NCBI RefSeq assembly: GCF_003255815.1
Contig: NC_037682.1
Span: 4,136,513-4,200,512, forward strand
Source: Theropithecus gelada
Taxonomy: Eukaryota > Chordata > Mammalia > Primates > Cercopithecidae
Direction: 5' to 3'
DNA: 64,000 nucleotides
The first letter of the stretch is position 1; the number at the start of each line of letters is the position of its first letter. The translations under genes and the position numbers were made by a program. This document shows, in pieces, positions 24,570-35,725 of this stretch. A model generated the notes under the pieces. The model was not told where the DNA came from. It ran no database searches and saw only the letters and a program-made list of their open reading frames with translations.

Positions 24570-24866
24570 TCTTTTCTTTTTTTTGAGACAGAGTCTCACT
24601 CTGTCGCCCAGGCTGAAGTGCAGTGTCATGATCTTGACTCATTGCAACCTCCACCTCCCAGGTTCAAGTGATTCTCCTGCCTCAGCCTCCCAGGTAGCTG
24701 GGCTTACAGGCGTGCTCCACCACGCCCAGCTAAGTTTTGTGTTTTTAGTAGAGATGGGGTTTCACCATGTTGGCCATGCTGGTCTCCAACTCCTGACCTC
24801 AGGTGATCCACCCGCCTCAGCCTCCCAAAGTGCTGGGATTACAGGGCTGAGCCACCATGCCTGGCC
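24570..24866 (-). repeat. Alu SINE, antisense
   Basis: Antisense Alu from ttcttttttttgagacagag to gccaccatgcctggcc. Short flanking duplication tgactttc at 24562-24569 and 24867-24874. Confidence 0.94.
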
Positions 24867-24943
24867 TGACTTTCACCTGTGCCCAGGATTAGCCTGGCAG
24901 GGAGCCGGGGCCAGATGGAGGGGCAGCCAGTGTGCTGTGCCCA

Positions 24944-26010
24944 TCCCTGAAGCAGTCACTGCAGCCAGCAAGGTGAGACGTTGCAAATAATCCTGGGTCC
25001 CCATTGTGCATCCTCAGAGATGCTGTCACCAGAACCACAGAGGCAGTGTGAAGCCCTCAGGCCCGCCTGAGACGCGCAGGGCTTGGGTACGGGCTGACTT
25101 TCACAGACCTGGGAGGCCAGGGAGGGAGGCAATGTTGACCAGACAGGAGATGACACAGGGTCTGAGCCTTCAACTTTAAAACAACTGTCAGCCCAGCCAA
25201 CAACATTTAGTAACGTTTGACAGACGCTAAGGGCTTGGGACTTCCTGCTTTTGCTATGCTGCCCTCTGTGCCAGAGACCTGAGCTGACAGCTTTCTCTAT
25301 TCCCCTACTGCCATCTTCCGTATGAGCCATAACCTGGGAGACACACCCACCTCGAATAGGTCCCAGGCCTGGGTGATTGTGCCTCTTGATACCTCCAACT
25401 CTCTCACAACTCTACACATCAGGGGCTCCCCCAGCTCCCCTGGGATGGCCACAGGCACCTCAGTGGAGCTCCCCACCTCCACATTCTTGTCTGCTCCAGT
25501 CCAGCCCTGAGGCTGCATCCAGGGTGAGCTGGTGCTCGTTCCCCGGCACCACTGTGCCGTGTGGCATCCATTTCTTCCCGAACATCCCTGCAGAGCCTTT
25601 CCCATGGCCTTGGCCTTCTCTCTGCACCACCCAGCTCTCCCCTCTTTTAGCCCTTTGTGGGGAGGCCCTGTGGACTCTAACCTTGACCTCAAGTCCTGGC
25701 CCTGAAGCAGTCACTGCAGCCAGCAAGGTGAGACGTTGCAAATAATCCTAAGTCCCCATTGTGCATCCTCAGAGATGCTGTCACCAGAACCACAGAGGCA
25801 GAGTGAAGCCCTCAGGCCTGAGATGCACAGGGTTTGGGGACACCCACCTTGAGTAGGTCCCAGGCCTGGATGATTGTGCCTCTTGATACCTCCAACTCTT
25901 TCACAACTCTACACATCAGAGGCTCCGCTGGAATGGCCACAGGGGCCCCACAGTGGGGCTCCCCACCTCCACCTTCTGTCTGCTCCAACCCCTCAGATGA
26001 GCGGAAATGC
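24944..26010 (+). repeat. Degenerate tandem duplication (about 753-bp offset)
   Basis: The block at 24944-25085 ('ctgaagcagtcactgcagcc' ... 'agagatgctgtcaccagaac') recurs at 25697-25830. The block at 25343-25500 ('ataggtcccaggcctgggtg' ... 'ctctacacatcaggggctcc') recurs at 25846-25996. The second copy lacks about 250 bp that separate the two blocks in the first. Copies differ by scattered substitutions and small indels. Confidence 0.9.
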
Positions 26011-26137
26011 ATCTGCTGACCTGTGCTTCTGCCCAGTTGACAGTCAGCTCCATGAGGCCTGCATCCGTGTCTACCATTCACGGTGGTCTGCAGACCCACA
26101 TGGCTGTGGGCTCACAGCCCACCCACAGAGTACTTGC

Positions 26138-26183
26138 TGGATGAATGAATGAATGTGTAAGTGACTGGTGAATGAATGAATGG
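26138..26183 (+). repeat. (GAAT)n short repeat
   Basis: Two short gaatgaatgaatg runs separated by about 20 bp. Confidence 0.7.
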
Positions 26184-26662
26184 AGAAAGGTCAGTATGTC
26201 GACCAGTTCCTGTTCACCCAGGCTGGCTGGGAAATGGCCCACTTCACTGATCCAAGTCACCCCACCGAGAAGATTACCAATTTTTTCATTTTAAGAATTC
26301 AGTGATTTGGCCCTTATACCAAAACAAGTTGGTTAGAATCCCTTCTGGTTGTTCTTGGCCAGAGCGTAAGGAAAACATGGACAGATTGGGGTGCAGGAAC
26401 TTCAGACCAGTCCTCACTGTGCAGGCAGGACAGCAGGAGGGACCCCCAGCGTGGCCCGGGTGCCATGTCTCCTGAGTAGGGCAGCCACTCTTCTCCCTGG
26501 GCTGCAGAGGCCTGGCTTCTGCTGCTGTCTGTGGCTGCCGTGGGAAGAGTGGGGCCCAGCAGGCAGATGTAGTTCATCAAATGAGACATCACAAGGATAA
26601 GACACCTTGCAGCAGGTGAGATCTTGTTCACCTCATTCTGTCACCAGACAGAGCAAGGAACC

Positions 26663-26702
26663 CTGTATTTCCATACCCAAGTCTGTATTTCCATACCCAA
26701 GT
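26663..26702. repeat. Perfect 20-bp tandem duplication
   Basis: ctgtatttccatacccaagt occurs at 26663-26682 and again at 26683-26702 without mismatch. Confidence 0.95.
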
Positions 26703-26835
26703 CACCATTTATGGAGCCTCCATTTTCTCACCTGTAAAATGGGGACAGAGATTCTCACCGCTGCCTTTATGGGACTCTTTGAGGTTCAAATTAACAATAG
26801 GAAGACATGTGAGCATTTGGGTGGAATCGCATGTC
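26703..26835 (+). repeat. MIR SINE fragment, sense
   Basis: Contains 'ccattttctcacctgtaaaa' followed by tggggacagagattctcacc, as in MIR. Confidence 0.6.
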
Positions 26836-27094
26836 ACTGCCGGTAATCACTTCCTAGAACCATGTACACCACTGTGGTCTGGAAGAAATAAGGCTTTCCT
26901 GTTTTTAGATAAAGGTTTTCTAGGCCATGGGATTGATGGGTTAGAGAACTGATTCCTGCAAAGAGAATCAAGAAACAGAACTTCAGAGCTGGAGCTGTGT
27001 TCACTTTGACTTCTCTGTCAAGTGACACACACTGGTGCCAGCTGGAGCAGTGAGGTGAGACAGGCACTTAGTTACCGACTTTGCAGCTGCAGCA

Positions 27095-27268
27095 GGGCAG
27101 TGTGAAGGTGCTGATGTTTGCATAACACCTGGCAGAGCGCATTCTCACAGTTCCTCCTGATCATCCCCTTTTCTGATGGGGAGGTTGAGGCTTTGAGAGG
27201 TTAGTTGACTTGTCCAGTGGTGGATAGTAAGTGGTCAGCTGGGCTTCAGGCCAGGTCTTTCTGAACTT
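27095..27268 (-). repeat. MIR SINE fragment, antisense
   Basis: 'tgcataacacctggcagagc', then 'ccccttttctgatggggagg' and a ttagttgacttgtccagtgg block in antisense MIR order. Confidence 0.6.
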
Positions 27269-27269
27269 T

Positions 27270-27703
27270 GGGTAGATGAGTGAATAGATGTTCAGAAAAA
27301 TGATAAGATGGATGGATGAATGAATGGTGGATGGATGGGTAGATGGATGATGGATGGATAGATGATGGATGAATAGATGCGTGAATGGATGGATAGATGG
27401 ATGGATGAATGAATGGTGGATGGATGGGTAGATGGATGTTGGATGAATGGATGGATGGATGAATAGATAATGGATAGATGAGTGGATGGATGATGGATGG
27501 ATAGATGATGGATGGATGGGTGGGTGGATGGATGGATGGATGGGTAGATGGATGTATAGATGGATGGATGGTTGATGGATGGGTGGATGGATTGATGATG
27601 GATAGTGGGTAGATGAGTGGTGGATGGATGGAAGAATAGGTAGTTGGGCAGATGGAAGGAGCCTGGATGGATAACGGAGAAGAGATGAGTGGATGGATTA
27701 ACT
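27270..27703 (+). repeat. GGAT-rich tandem array, about 0.43 kb
   Basis: Imperfect (GGAT)n with GGGT, GAAT and GATA variants. G-rich strand is the SHANK2 sense strand. Confidence 0.95.
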
Positions 27704-30362
27704 GATGAAGTTAACTGACTTCTCGAGTAGGGCAGGCTCAGTCTCCCCTGCCAGCTACTGTTGAGGATGCACAGTGGGGCCGTGGGGTTCCTTGCAGAAG
27801 CTTCTTGGGTGTGGAAGGCCTGAGAAGACGCACTCCTCGTTTGGTTCCTAAGTTCTGGACTTAAGCAGCTGCTGTGTCAGCCACATAACAGTTGTGAACA
27901 GACCCTGTGACTCCTGCTCTGTGGCTCACCCTCTGCCCTGCCCCAGCTACTGTCAGCCCTGTCCATCTGATTTTTGCTCTAGACTTTGACCCACCCTTTC
28001 CCCTCGGGAGGAAGCCCACGTGCCTCACCTTGCTCCCCCTGGAGTCCACCTATCCGGGTGCTTGGGGACTGATCCTGGGGCTGGGCTGACCTGACCTGCA
28101 GCCACTCCACCTGCTCAAGAGCATCCATGCAGCCCGGGGACACTGGGGCCATATGTGACCCCATCTCTAGGACTAACCTTCAGTCCTGATGGGGCCTAAT
28201 GCATCCAGCTCCTCCAAGCGCCCATATGACACCCCCAGCCAGGACAGGGGGTTGAGATGATGTCAGCATAGCCCTGTGTTCTGGCTGCTGCCCGTCCAGC
28301 CTGGATGATGGTCAATGCAGAGACAGTGACTGCCCTCGGAGCTGCAGTGGGGCTGAGAACTGAGCTTTTCATCTGCATTTTCTCCTGTATGCTCCCAGCA
28401 ACCACAGGGGGTGGGGATTCCCCCCACCCTCTACCACCTATTTTACAAATAAGAAAATTAAGGCTCAGAGAGGTAAAGTGACTCACTGAAGGTCACACAA
28501 CTGGGGCAGATCAGCCTGGGAGTAACGGGAGGTTCAGGCCGTCCACAGAGCCCATGATGGTCACTGGCCTTGCTGGCTTCATCATTCGGGGCAGATGTGG
28601 GCAGGTGCATTAAGGGAAGTTCAAGGAGAGGAGGAATTCTGACCCTGGGGTGCTGTATTCTCCCGGAGTCCCCTTGGTTGCCGGGATTCTCCTCCCCACA
28701 TCCCTGCTGGCCTGGGAGCCAGAGAGGAAACAGCTGTGAGATGCTCAGTGCCTGCAGTGCAGGCTCCCATCCCTTCCAGCTCTGGGTCCTGCGCCAGTCC
28801 AGCCCTGAGTCAGGCTGAGCTGAATGAATGCGTCTGAGTGCTGGTGCACGTGCAGACGGCTGGGAAGGCTGGCAGGGAAGCCTCTCAGATGGGGACCTGG
28901 CCCAGCACTGCTGTTGCGTTTCTCAGCTCCCCTTGCAGAGCAGGAAGTGCCCAGTGTCCTTTCCCTCTGCTCCCTGGTGGCTCACTGAGCTATGCCTTTG
29001 GACAAAAGGAGGCCACCAAACTTGGCTTTTGCAGGAGTTCCTACTCCTGGGGTGTTTGGGGATAAATGATGTCCATCGATGGGGAACGGTGGTCCTTTGG
29101 AATTCTCCTGGCTGTGCACATCGATGCACTGCTGTGCCACACCGTGCCCGGTGGGCTCCATCTTGTGCCCAGGCTGTGTGGCAGTGACAGCACACCTGTG
29201 CCCCTAGGAGTCTGTGACTGCCACATTTGTGGCTGTGACTTGGGGGAGGAATGGCATCCTAGGGACAGGGGACAGGGAAGTCCTAGCTGCCTGCAGCCTC
29301 CCCCATCTCTCAATGTCCTCAGAGCCCAGGTAAGCATCCAAGATGCCCACCTGTTCCAGAAGAGGCCACTGTCCTGCCCTGTCTCGGCTCCCCATGGTTT
29401 CAGGACAAATCTGAGATTTGGAGTCAGGCAGACAGACTGAGCATTGAGGCCCAGTCTACTCCCTACAGAGTCATCAGAGTACATGGAGCCCTGGCTCCTC
29501 AAACACACTGACATGGGTAAGGTCCCTGTGACCAGATCTCACCATCCTAATGCTGAGAGAAGGAGTAAGAAGCAGAACTAAATACAGCCCCGTTGCCCTT
29601 TTGTAATTTTATACAAGCACAGAGCAAACTCTAAGGCAATTATCAGGGACACATGTGTCGGGTGATTACAGTAGTGAAGGCACATGATGAGGGGGAGGCT
29701 CACATTAAGTGCCAAAAGAGGCTAGTCACATCCGCTTCTAGAACTTCCCTACAAGCCCTTTTTGCATGGGTCCCTGTGTGCATGGGTCCTTCCTCCCTGT
29801 CCTCATAGAAAGGTCAATGCTGCCTCCATCGCCTCAGAGGCCACAGCACCTAAAGTTTGGGAAGGGAACCATGGTCAGAGACCACTCGCTTCCCTTGGCC
29901 AGCGCCCTATTGGAGGGTGCCAGCTGCAGGTGGACACTTCCCCTGTCTTTCTGAGCATGTGCCTGGGAGGGCTGTCCTGAAATCCTGGCCAGCTTCTTCC
30001 TGTGGATGCATTTGTTTCTAAGGACTCCCGTCCTGGCCACTGTGCAGGTGCATCTCAGAGTACTTTGTACAGCATGTCCTGTCGCTGGGCCCTGTTAAGG
30101 TGTGTCTCACTGTCGGGTGTAGAAGTCAGGTTGAAAACATAGCTCTGTGCAAAATCAGTGACAGACAGCAAGAACGGATATTCGTTCCTCTTGTGTGTTT
30201 CACTGGGGACACTGGGAACCGCACTGAGAGAACCGAGGTCATGAGCGATTTTGATGGAAGGTCCTGGGTGCTTCCTCGCCCGGTGTGACTGACGCTCACA
30301 GGGAGGTGGATAAAATGTCGGACACCCAGGGCCTTCCTGGATCTCTTTCTCCCCCTGAGTCT
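27704..30362. other. SHANK2: Intronic sequence with a MIR fragment
   Basis: An antisense MIR-like block at 28370-28530 contains 'ttttacaaataagaaaatta' and 'aggtcacacaactggggcag'. An unique AT-richer block lies at 29560-29690. No exon recognised. Confidence 0.5.
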
Positions 30363-30617
30363 CTTTGGGTTTTTTTGTTTGTTTTTGTTTTTTTGAGACA
30401 GGATCTCACTCTGTCACCCAGGCTGGAGTGCAGTGGTGCAGTCATGGCTCACTGCAGCCTCGACCTCCTGGCCACAAGTGATTCTCCGGCCTGAGCCTCC
30501 CAAGTATCGAGAACCACAAATGCAATGCACACCACCATACCTGGCCAATTTTTTGTTTGTTTGTTTGTTTGTTTTGTTTTGTAGAAATGAGGTTTTGTCA
30601 TGTTACCCAGGCTAGTC
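30363..30617 (-). repeat. Alu SINE (AluJ-like), antisense, truncated
   Basis: Starts with a T/G-rich tail and ends early after 'tgttacccaggctagtc', so most of the left arm is missing at the junction with an L1. Confidence 0.85.
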
Positions 30618-30640
30618 TTTTTAAAAATAGTGGCAAAATA

Positions 30641-30944
30641 GGCCAGGTGTGGTGGCTCACGCCTGTAACTTCAGCACTTTGGGAGGCCGAGGTGGGCAGA
30701 TCATTTGAGGCCAGAAGTTTGAGACCAGGCTGGCCAACATGGTGAAACCCCGTCTGTACTAAAAGTACAAAAATTAGCGGGGCATGGTGGTGGGCGCCTG
30801 TAGTCCCAGCTACTCGGGAGGCTGAGGCAGGAGAATCGTTTGAACCCGGGAGGCGGAGATTGCAGTGAACCGAGATCATGCCATTGCACTCCACCCTGGG
30901 TGACAGAGCAAGACTTTGTCTCAAAAAAAATTAAAAAATGAAGT
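30641..30944 (+). repeat. Alu SINE nested in L1
   Basis: Sense Alu flanked by a perfect 17-bp duplication aaaatagtggcaaaata at 30624-30640 and 30945-30961. Confidence 0.95.
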
Positions 30945-31305
30945 AAAATAGTGGCAAAATATATGTAACATGTAATTTACCACCTTAGAACCATTTTGAA
31001 GTGCACAGTCCAGTGGCATTCAGTGGAATACATTTGAGTGCTGTGCAGCCATCACCACCATCCATCTCCAGAACCTTCTCATCTTGTGAAACCAAAACTG
31101 TGTCCCCATTGAACCCTCACTCCCCATTCTCTCCACCAGCCCCTGGCACCCCCCATTCTACTTTCTGTGTCCATGAATCTGACGGCTCTCGGGCCCTCGC
31201 ATGGCTGGGATCACACAGTCTGTGTTCTGTTGTGTCTGGCATATCTCACTGAGCAGTGTCTCCAAGGTTCACCCGTGGTGTAGCCTGTGTCAGAGTTTAC
31301 TTCCT

Positions 31306-31597
31306 TTTTTCTTTTTTGGAGACAGAGTCTCACTCTGTCACCCAGGCTGGAGTGCAATGGTGCGATCTCGGCTCACTGCAACCTCTGCCTCCTGGGTTCA
31401 AGCGATTCTCCTGCCTCAGCCTCTCCGGTAGCTGGGATTACTGGTGCCCACCACATTGAGCTAGTTTTTGAATTTTTAGTAAAGACGAGGTTTCACCATG
31501 TTGGCCGTGCTGGTCCCGAACTCCCGAACTCCCGAACTCCGCCCACCTTGGCCTCTCAAAGTGCTGGGATTACAGGTGTGAGCCACCACGCCCGGCC
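31306..31597 (-). repeat. Alu SINE nested in L1, antisense
   Basis: Flanked by a perfect 15-bp duplication cagagtttacttcct at 31291-31305 and 31598-31612. An internal 'cgaactcc' unit is present about three times at 31516-31541, a small slippage expansion. Confidence 0.95.
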
Positions 31598-31979
31598 CAG
31601 AGTTTACTTCCTGATGGAGGCTAAACGGCGTTCCATTGTGTGTTTGGACCACCCTGTGTCTCTCCATTATTCTGTGGAGGGACCCTTGGGCTGCTGTGAA
31701 CGGTGCCACTGTGAACGCGGGTGTGCACATGTCTCCCCGAGTGGCTGCTGTCTATCCGTGCGGGGCAGACCCACGAGTGGGACTGCTGGATCTGCCTGAA
31801 TCTCTGACCACAGTGCTGCCCCAGCCTGTTCCCGTCTTCCTCACTGTCTGGTGTCAGGAGTTCTCACGTGGCCTGCCGAGGCGCCGTGTGTGTTGAATGG
31901 CGTGGCTGTGGTTCTTGGAGGGTAGCTTGTGACCTCGTGACTCTGCTGTCTCTCTCTCTGCCCCTCTTGCCTGGTCCAG

Positions 31980-32149
31980 GTCGCCTTTTGCTGCTGGTGC
32001 CAACAAGGACTCACTCTCGGCCTTCGAGTACCCGGGGCCCAAGCGGAAGCTCTACAGTGCCGTGCCCGGGAGGTTCTTCGTCGCCGTCAAGCCATACCAA
32101 CCCCAAGTCGACGGCGAGATCCCCCTTCACCGTGGCGACAGGGTCAAAG
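31980..32149 (+). CDS. SHANK2: SHANK2 coding exon: N-terminal half of SH3
   Basis: The acceptor 'cttgcctggtccag|g' ends at 31979 after a pyrimidine-rich tract, and the donor 'ag|gtcagt' begins at 32150. The exon is 170 bp and codes residues 120-175 of the short isoform, with split codons for Gly119 and Val176. The translation runs SPFAAGANKDSLSAFEYPG, KRKLYSAVPGRFFVAVKPY, QPQVDGEIPLHRGDRVK. It contains SH3 strand a (FVAVKPY), the RT loop (QPQVDGEIPLHRGD) and the start of the n-Src region. The canonical SH3 ALYDY motif reads AVKPY here, consistent with the non-canonical ligand surface known for SHANK SH3 domains. Loss of this exon alone would shift the frame (170 is not a multiple of 3). An antisense L1 ends about 130 bp upstream. 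Confidence 0.96.
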
Positions 32150-35100
32150 GTCAGTGTCTGCTAGTTGTCCTCTGTTCCTGGAGTGAGGTCAGGCTGGGGC
32201 TCTTCAGCCAGCCTGCTGTGGGGACGATGTCCAAGGCACTGCTTCTCCGTGGAAAGTACAGACCCCTGGAAGGACAGGAATGGGGGACAGAGTGACGGTC
32301 CCAGATCCTTTCCCTCACTCTCCAGGAAGCTGCTGCGGCATCCTCAGTGCTGGGTCTCAGGGATTGATGAGGACACGCCCATCGGGAATGAGATTCCACT
32401 TGAGAAGTGCAGTGGGGGAGCCAGATGAGGGCGCTGAAGAGCAGAACTCCTTTCCATCTGGAATCCCCTAAGTCTGAAGTGTCGGGGGTGGGCCCTGGCA
32501 TGGGTCAGCTTTGGGGTCTCCAGGTAGATGGTCCGGTGTGACCTGAGGCCTGGGGCCTGCAGTGTTCAAAGGAAGGAAGTCTACCAGCTTGGAAGGAAAG
32601 ATTCTCAAAGTAGAATCCTGGGAACCAGCGTTGAGAAGCCTCTGGGGGGGGCCATTGTCAACACCGGGTCAAGGGGTTAGACGTTGTTCCTGGGGTACTG
32701 GGGAGCCAGCGATAGTTTCTGCCTAGGGGAAATCAGGTGTGTGAGGCACTGCAGGAAGATAAAAGTAGGGTTGGAGGGAAGTTGGCAGTGGTGGCATCTA
32801 AGGCAAGCAGCAGAAGCAACATGGCAGGTGTGGGCTGCAGGGGTTGTGTGGGGTGGTAGGGAACTCACTGGGTGGAGCAAGAAAGGCCCAGCACACGTGG
32901 CCAGCACACCCAGGCCCTGCGGTTGGAGGGCGGGCTTCCAGAAGATGCGTGGCACGGGTGGAAGGTGTGGCCCTTAGGGGTCAGTAGACCCGGTTCAAAT
33001 CCCGCCTTCCTCAGCTGGCTGCCGCCTGGCCCCCAGCAGATAATTGACTCGGTTCCTTTCTCTGAGCTGCACACTGATCAGGTCAGCTTGACCTGGGTTA
33101 CTGGAACATTCTAATGACGGCAGAGTCCCGCCCTCATGCCTGATGGCCGGTGTTCCTGCTGCACACATATTTCATCATTTGATAGCATCAAACAAGTCCC
33201 TGGAGCTCTATTCATTTTTTTCAGTTATTTTTCTTTACATTAGATCATTTCTATTGGTTATTGTTTAAGTTCACTTACTGTTTCCTTTGAAATGTCCCTT
33301 TAGCTGTTAAGTCCATCTTTTGAGTTTTATAATTTCAGAAATTATGTTTGCTAGCTTTTCCAGGTATCTATTTTTATTGTTGCCTTTTATTTGCCAAGAC
33401 CTCCTATTACTCTGTTGAGATTTTTTGTTCATTAGAAACTTGTTTTTTTGTTTTGCTTTTACAACATTGTAGATTGGTAATTGTCACTTTGAAATCCCTC
33501 ACACTTACCCCATCAACTTGGCTGTCTCTCTGAGGACCAGTGCTGAGAGCCACCTTCCCTCCTCCCCACTGAGGCCAGCCCTGAGATGTCGGGTGATAGG
33601 GATGTCAAGGTCCCGCAGGTGGGGAGCAAGAGGGGCCATCTGTGCAGGGATCAACGCCAATGCTGGCCTTGTTAGCAACCCCTTTCTAAGAAGTGAGAGC
33701 CGAGGTTCCTAGTTAGAGAATGTTTTCTGACCAGTCTGTACACTCAGGGCCACCCCCTAGGCCCAAGTGGGAGCCAAGGAGGTTCACTGTCCCTCCAGAG
33801 CAGGAAGGGATACATGGTCCTCCTGTCCAGGCCTGTCCCCATTGTAGAAAGGAGAAGCCTGGGTCTCAGGGGTTGGAGGGTGGGAGCTGCTCCTCTGTGA
33901 GTCCTGCTTGGAGCTCACTGATGCCCAGGGAGGAGGCTGGGGTGTGGCTGGCAGTTCCTGTAGGGCAGCCAGGTTAGTCCTGGACTTGCAAAGGGGCAGA
34001 GAGGCCTGTAAAGATGAACCTGGAGCCTGGGGCTGGGCATCTGTGGACTCACTCAGGCATACCGACCCATGCTGCAGGAGGGGCAGAGCTGCAGACAGGC
34101 TCCCATGCTGTGAACTTGGCATGCATCCCCAGTCCCCTAGACATAGAGCAGAGGCCCATGGGAGTGGGCACTGAACAGCTGAGAGTTCCTCGGAAGGGAC
34201 CCTGAGTTTGCAGCATGGATGAGCAGGAGGTCAAGGGAGAGGGGGAGCCAGCGATGAGCCCCTCAGTGGGCCCGAGTCTCCCACAGGCCAGCAGTGGCAG
34301 GCAGACTTGAGGACCCAGGACTCGCAGGGGTCGTGGGACATGGCAGGCGAATCCACATCTCACACCTTGATTCCCAGCAGCTCTGGTGGCCTTCAACTGT
34401 CCAACTCCCTGGGTTCGATAGAATGATCCAACAAAGGAAAGAAGGGAGGTCACGTGACTCCTGTCCAGGCCCCAGGACTGGGCCTCCTTGGTCTCTCTGT
34501 CCCTCCCCAGCACACTGGAGCCCAGCAGCACCTCCTCAAACACGACCAGACGGGAACCCGCCCCTCGCAGGAGTGCGGGGCGTGTGGGGAGCTGGGCCTG
34601 TCTCCCAGGGAGAACAGAAATGACGGAGCTTGGTTCCAAAACTCACACTTCAAAGGATCGATGGCAAAGGACTGCTGTTCTGAAAAGAGATTCGAGTGGG
34701 CCGCGCAGGCCATTTGCACACAATTGGCGCAGAGCCCCTTCCTGCTGCCAGCGGCGCCGCTCTTCCTTCCTGCCGAGCTGTCGGTGCCTCCTGCCCTTCA
34801 CGGGGTGGCCCGCGCATCCTTGCTGCCTGCATGGCAGTGCTTAGAGGCGGGCGGGTCGAGCTGATCCACTGCCTGCAGAGCCCAGGCCCTTTGGAGGAAT
34901 TCTGTCCCCTTGACATCAAGGGAACAACCATTGTGGGCAGGAAACCCAGCTGCCTGGCTGGCAGGGGCAGGTCTGGGAGGGTTTCCAGAGAAACCAAACT
35001 CATTTTTTGCAGTGGAAGTCGGGCCCGGGCAGCAGGCAGGCAGGGTGGCTGTGACAGGTCCCAGGGTGGCCCTGGGGTCCTGCTGATAACATTGCTACTC

Positions 35101-35725
35101 CTGGCTCTTTCAGAAGGCTAATTTACATCTCCTCCATGCAGTCCCATTTGGGAAGGGGTGGACGTTCCCAGTAGACAGTTGGATATCATGTACCTGGGAA
35201 AACATACCCAGCATTTTTCTCCTAAAATAAGGGGTGCCCAAGAATAGGTATGTACAGGTTCTGATTCCCCCACTGACCCTCCTTTTTTTTTCTTTCTTTT
35301 CTTTTTTTTAATTCAAGGGCTCTTCTTTGTCCTTCACTGTGCCTGGCACATTCTTCCCTCCACCCCTGATAGTTCTTTATGCGAAATCTGGCATCAGGCC
35401 CCTGAGCCAGAGGCCTGTCCAAGCTGTGTACCCTGAGACAGAGCCCTGTCCAAGCTGTGTACCTGGGTGCAGTGTCTCAGCCTCTCTTACCAAAGTGCCT
35501 GCATCTGAGACATGAGGGGAGTTTGTTAAATGTGCAGATCTCCTGACCATCCATCCCTACATCTGTAGAATTGTGTCTCCAAGGACACAGCCTAGGAATC
35601 TGAATAGCTAACAAGCTCCTCAGGTGATTTTGCAGCTTTCCTGACTGTGACGGATTGTAGACCCTCTGCAGGCAGGACTATGTTTTCTTCTTGTTTCCCA
35701 AGCATGTGACACAGTGCTTGGAATG
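32150..35725. other. SHANK2: Intron 3, 5' part
   Basis: A possible sense MIR fragment lies near 32975-33110 ('agacccggttcaaatcccgc'). An AT-rich block at 33160-33520 may be old LINE-derived sequence. A 19-bp direct repeat cctgtccaagctgtgtacc lies at 35414-35432 and 35445-35463. No exon recognised. Confidence 0.5.

Larger units (their letters stand above)
30618..31850 (-). mobile_element. Old L1 fragment, antisense, with two nested Alus
   Basis: L1 3'-end sequence runs antisense in three pieces: 30618-30640, 30945-31305 ('ccatcaccaccatccatctc', 'tccccattctctccaccagc') and 31598-31850 ('ggcgttccattgtgtgtttg'). The gaps are Alus with clean target-site duplications. It ends roughly 130 bp before the SH3 exon at 31980. 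No intact reading frame. Confidence 0.8.

Noticed and set aside
30598..31799. Frames with 'SRLECNGAISAHCNLCLLGSSDSPASASP'-type content (several loci; given here only as a type)
   Set aside because: Standard translations of antisense Alu elements, not genes.
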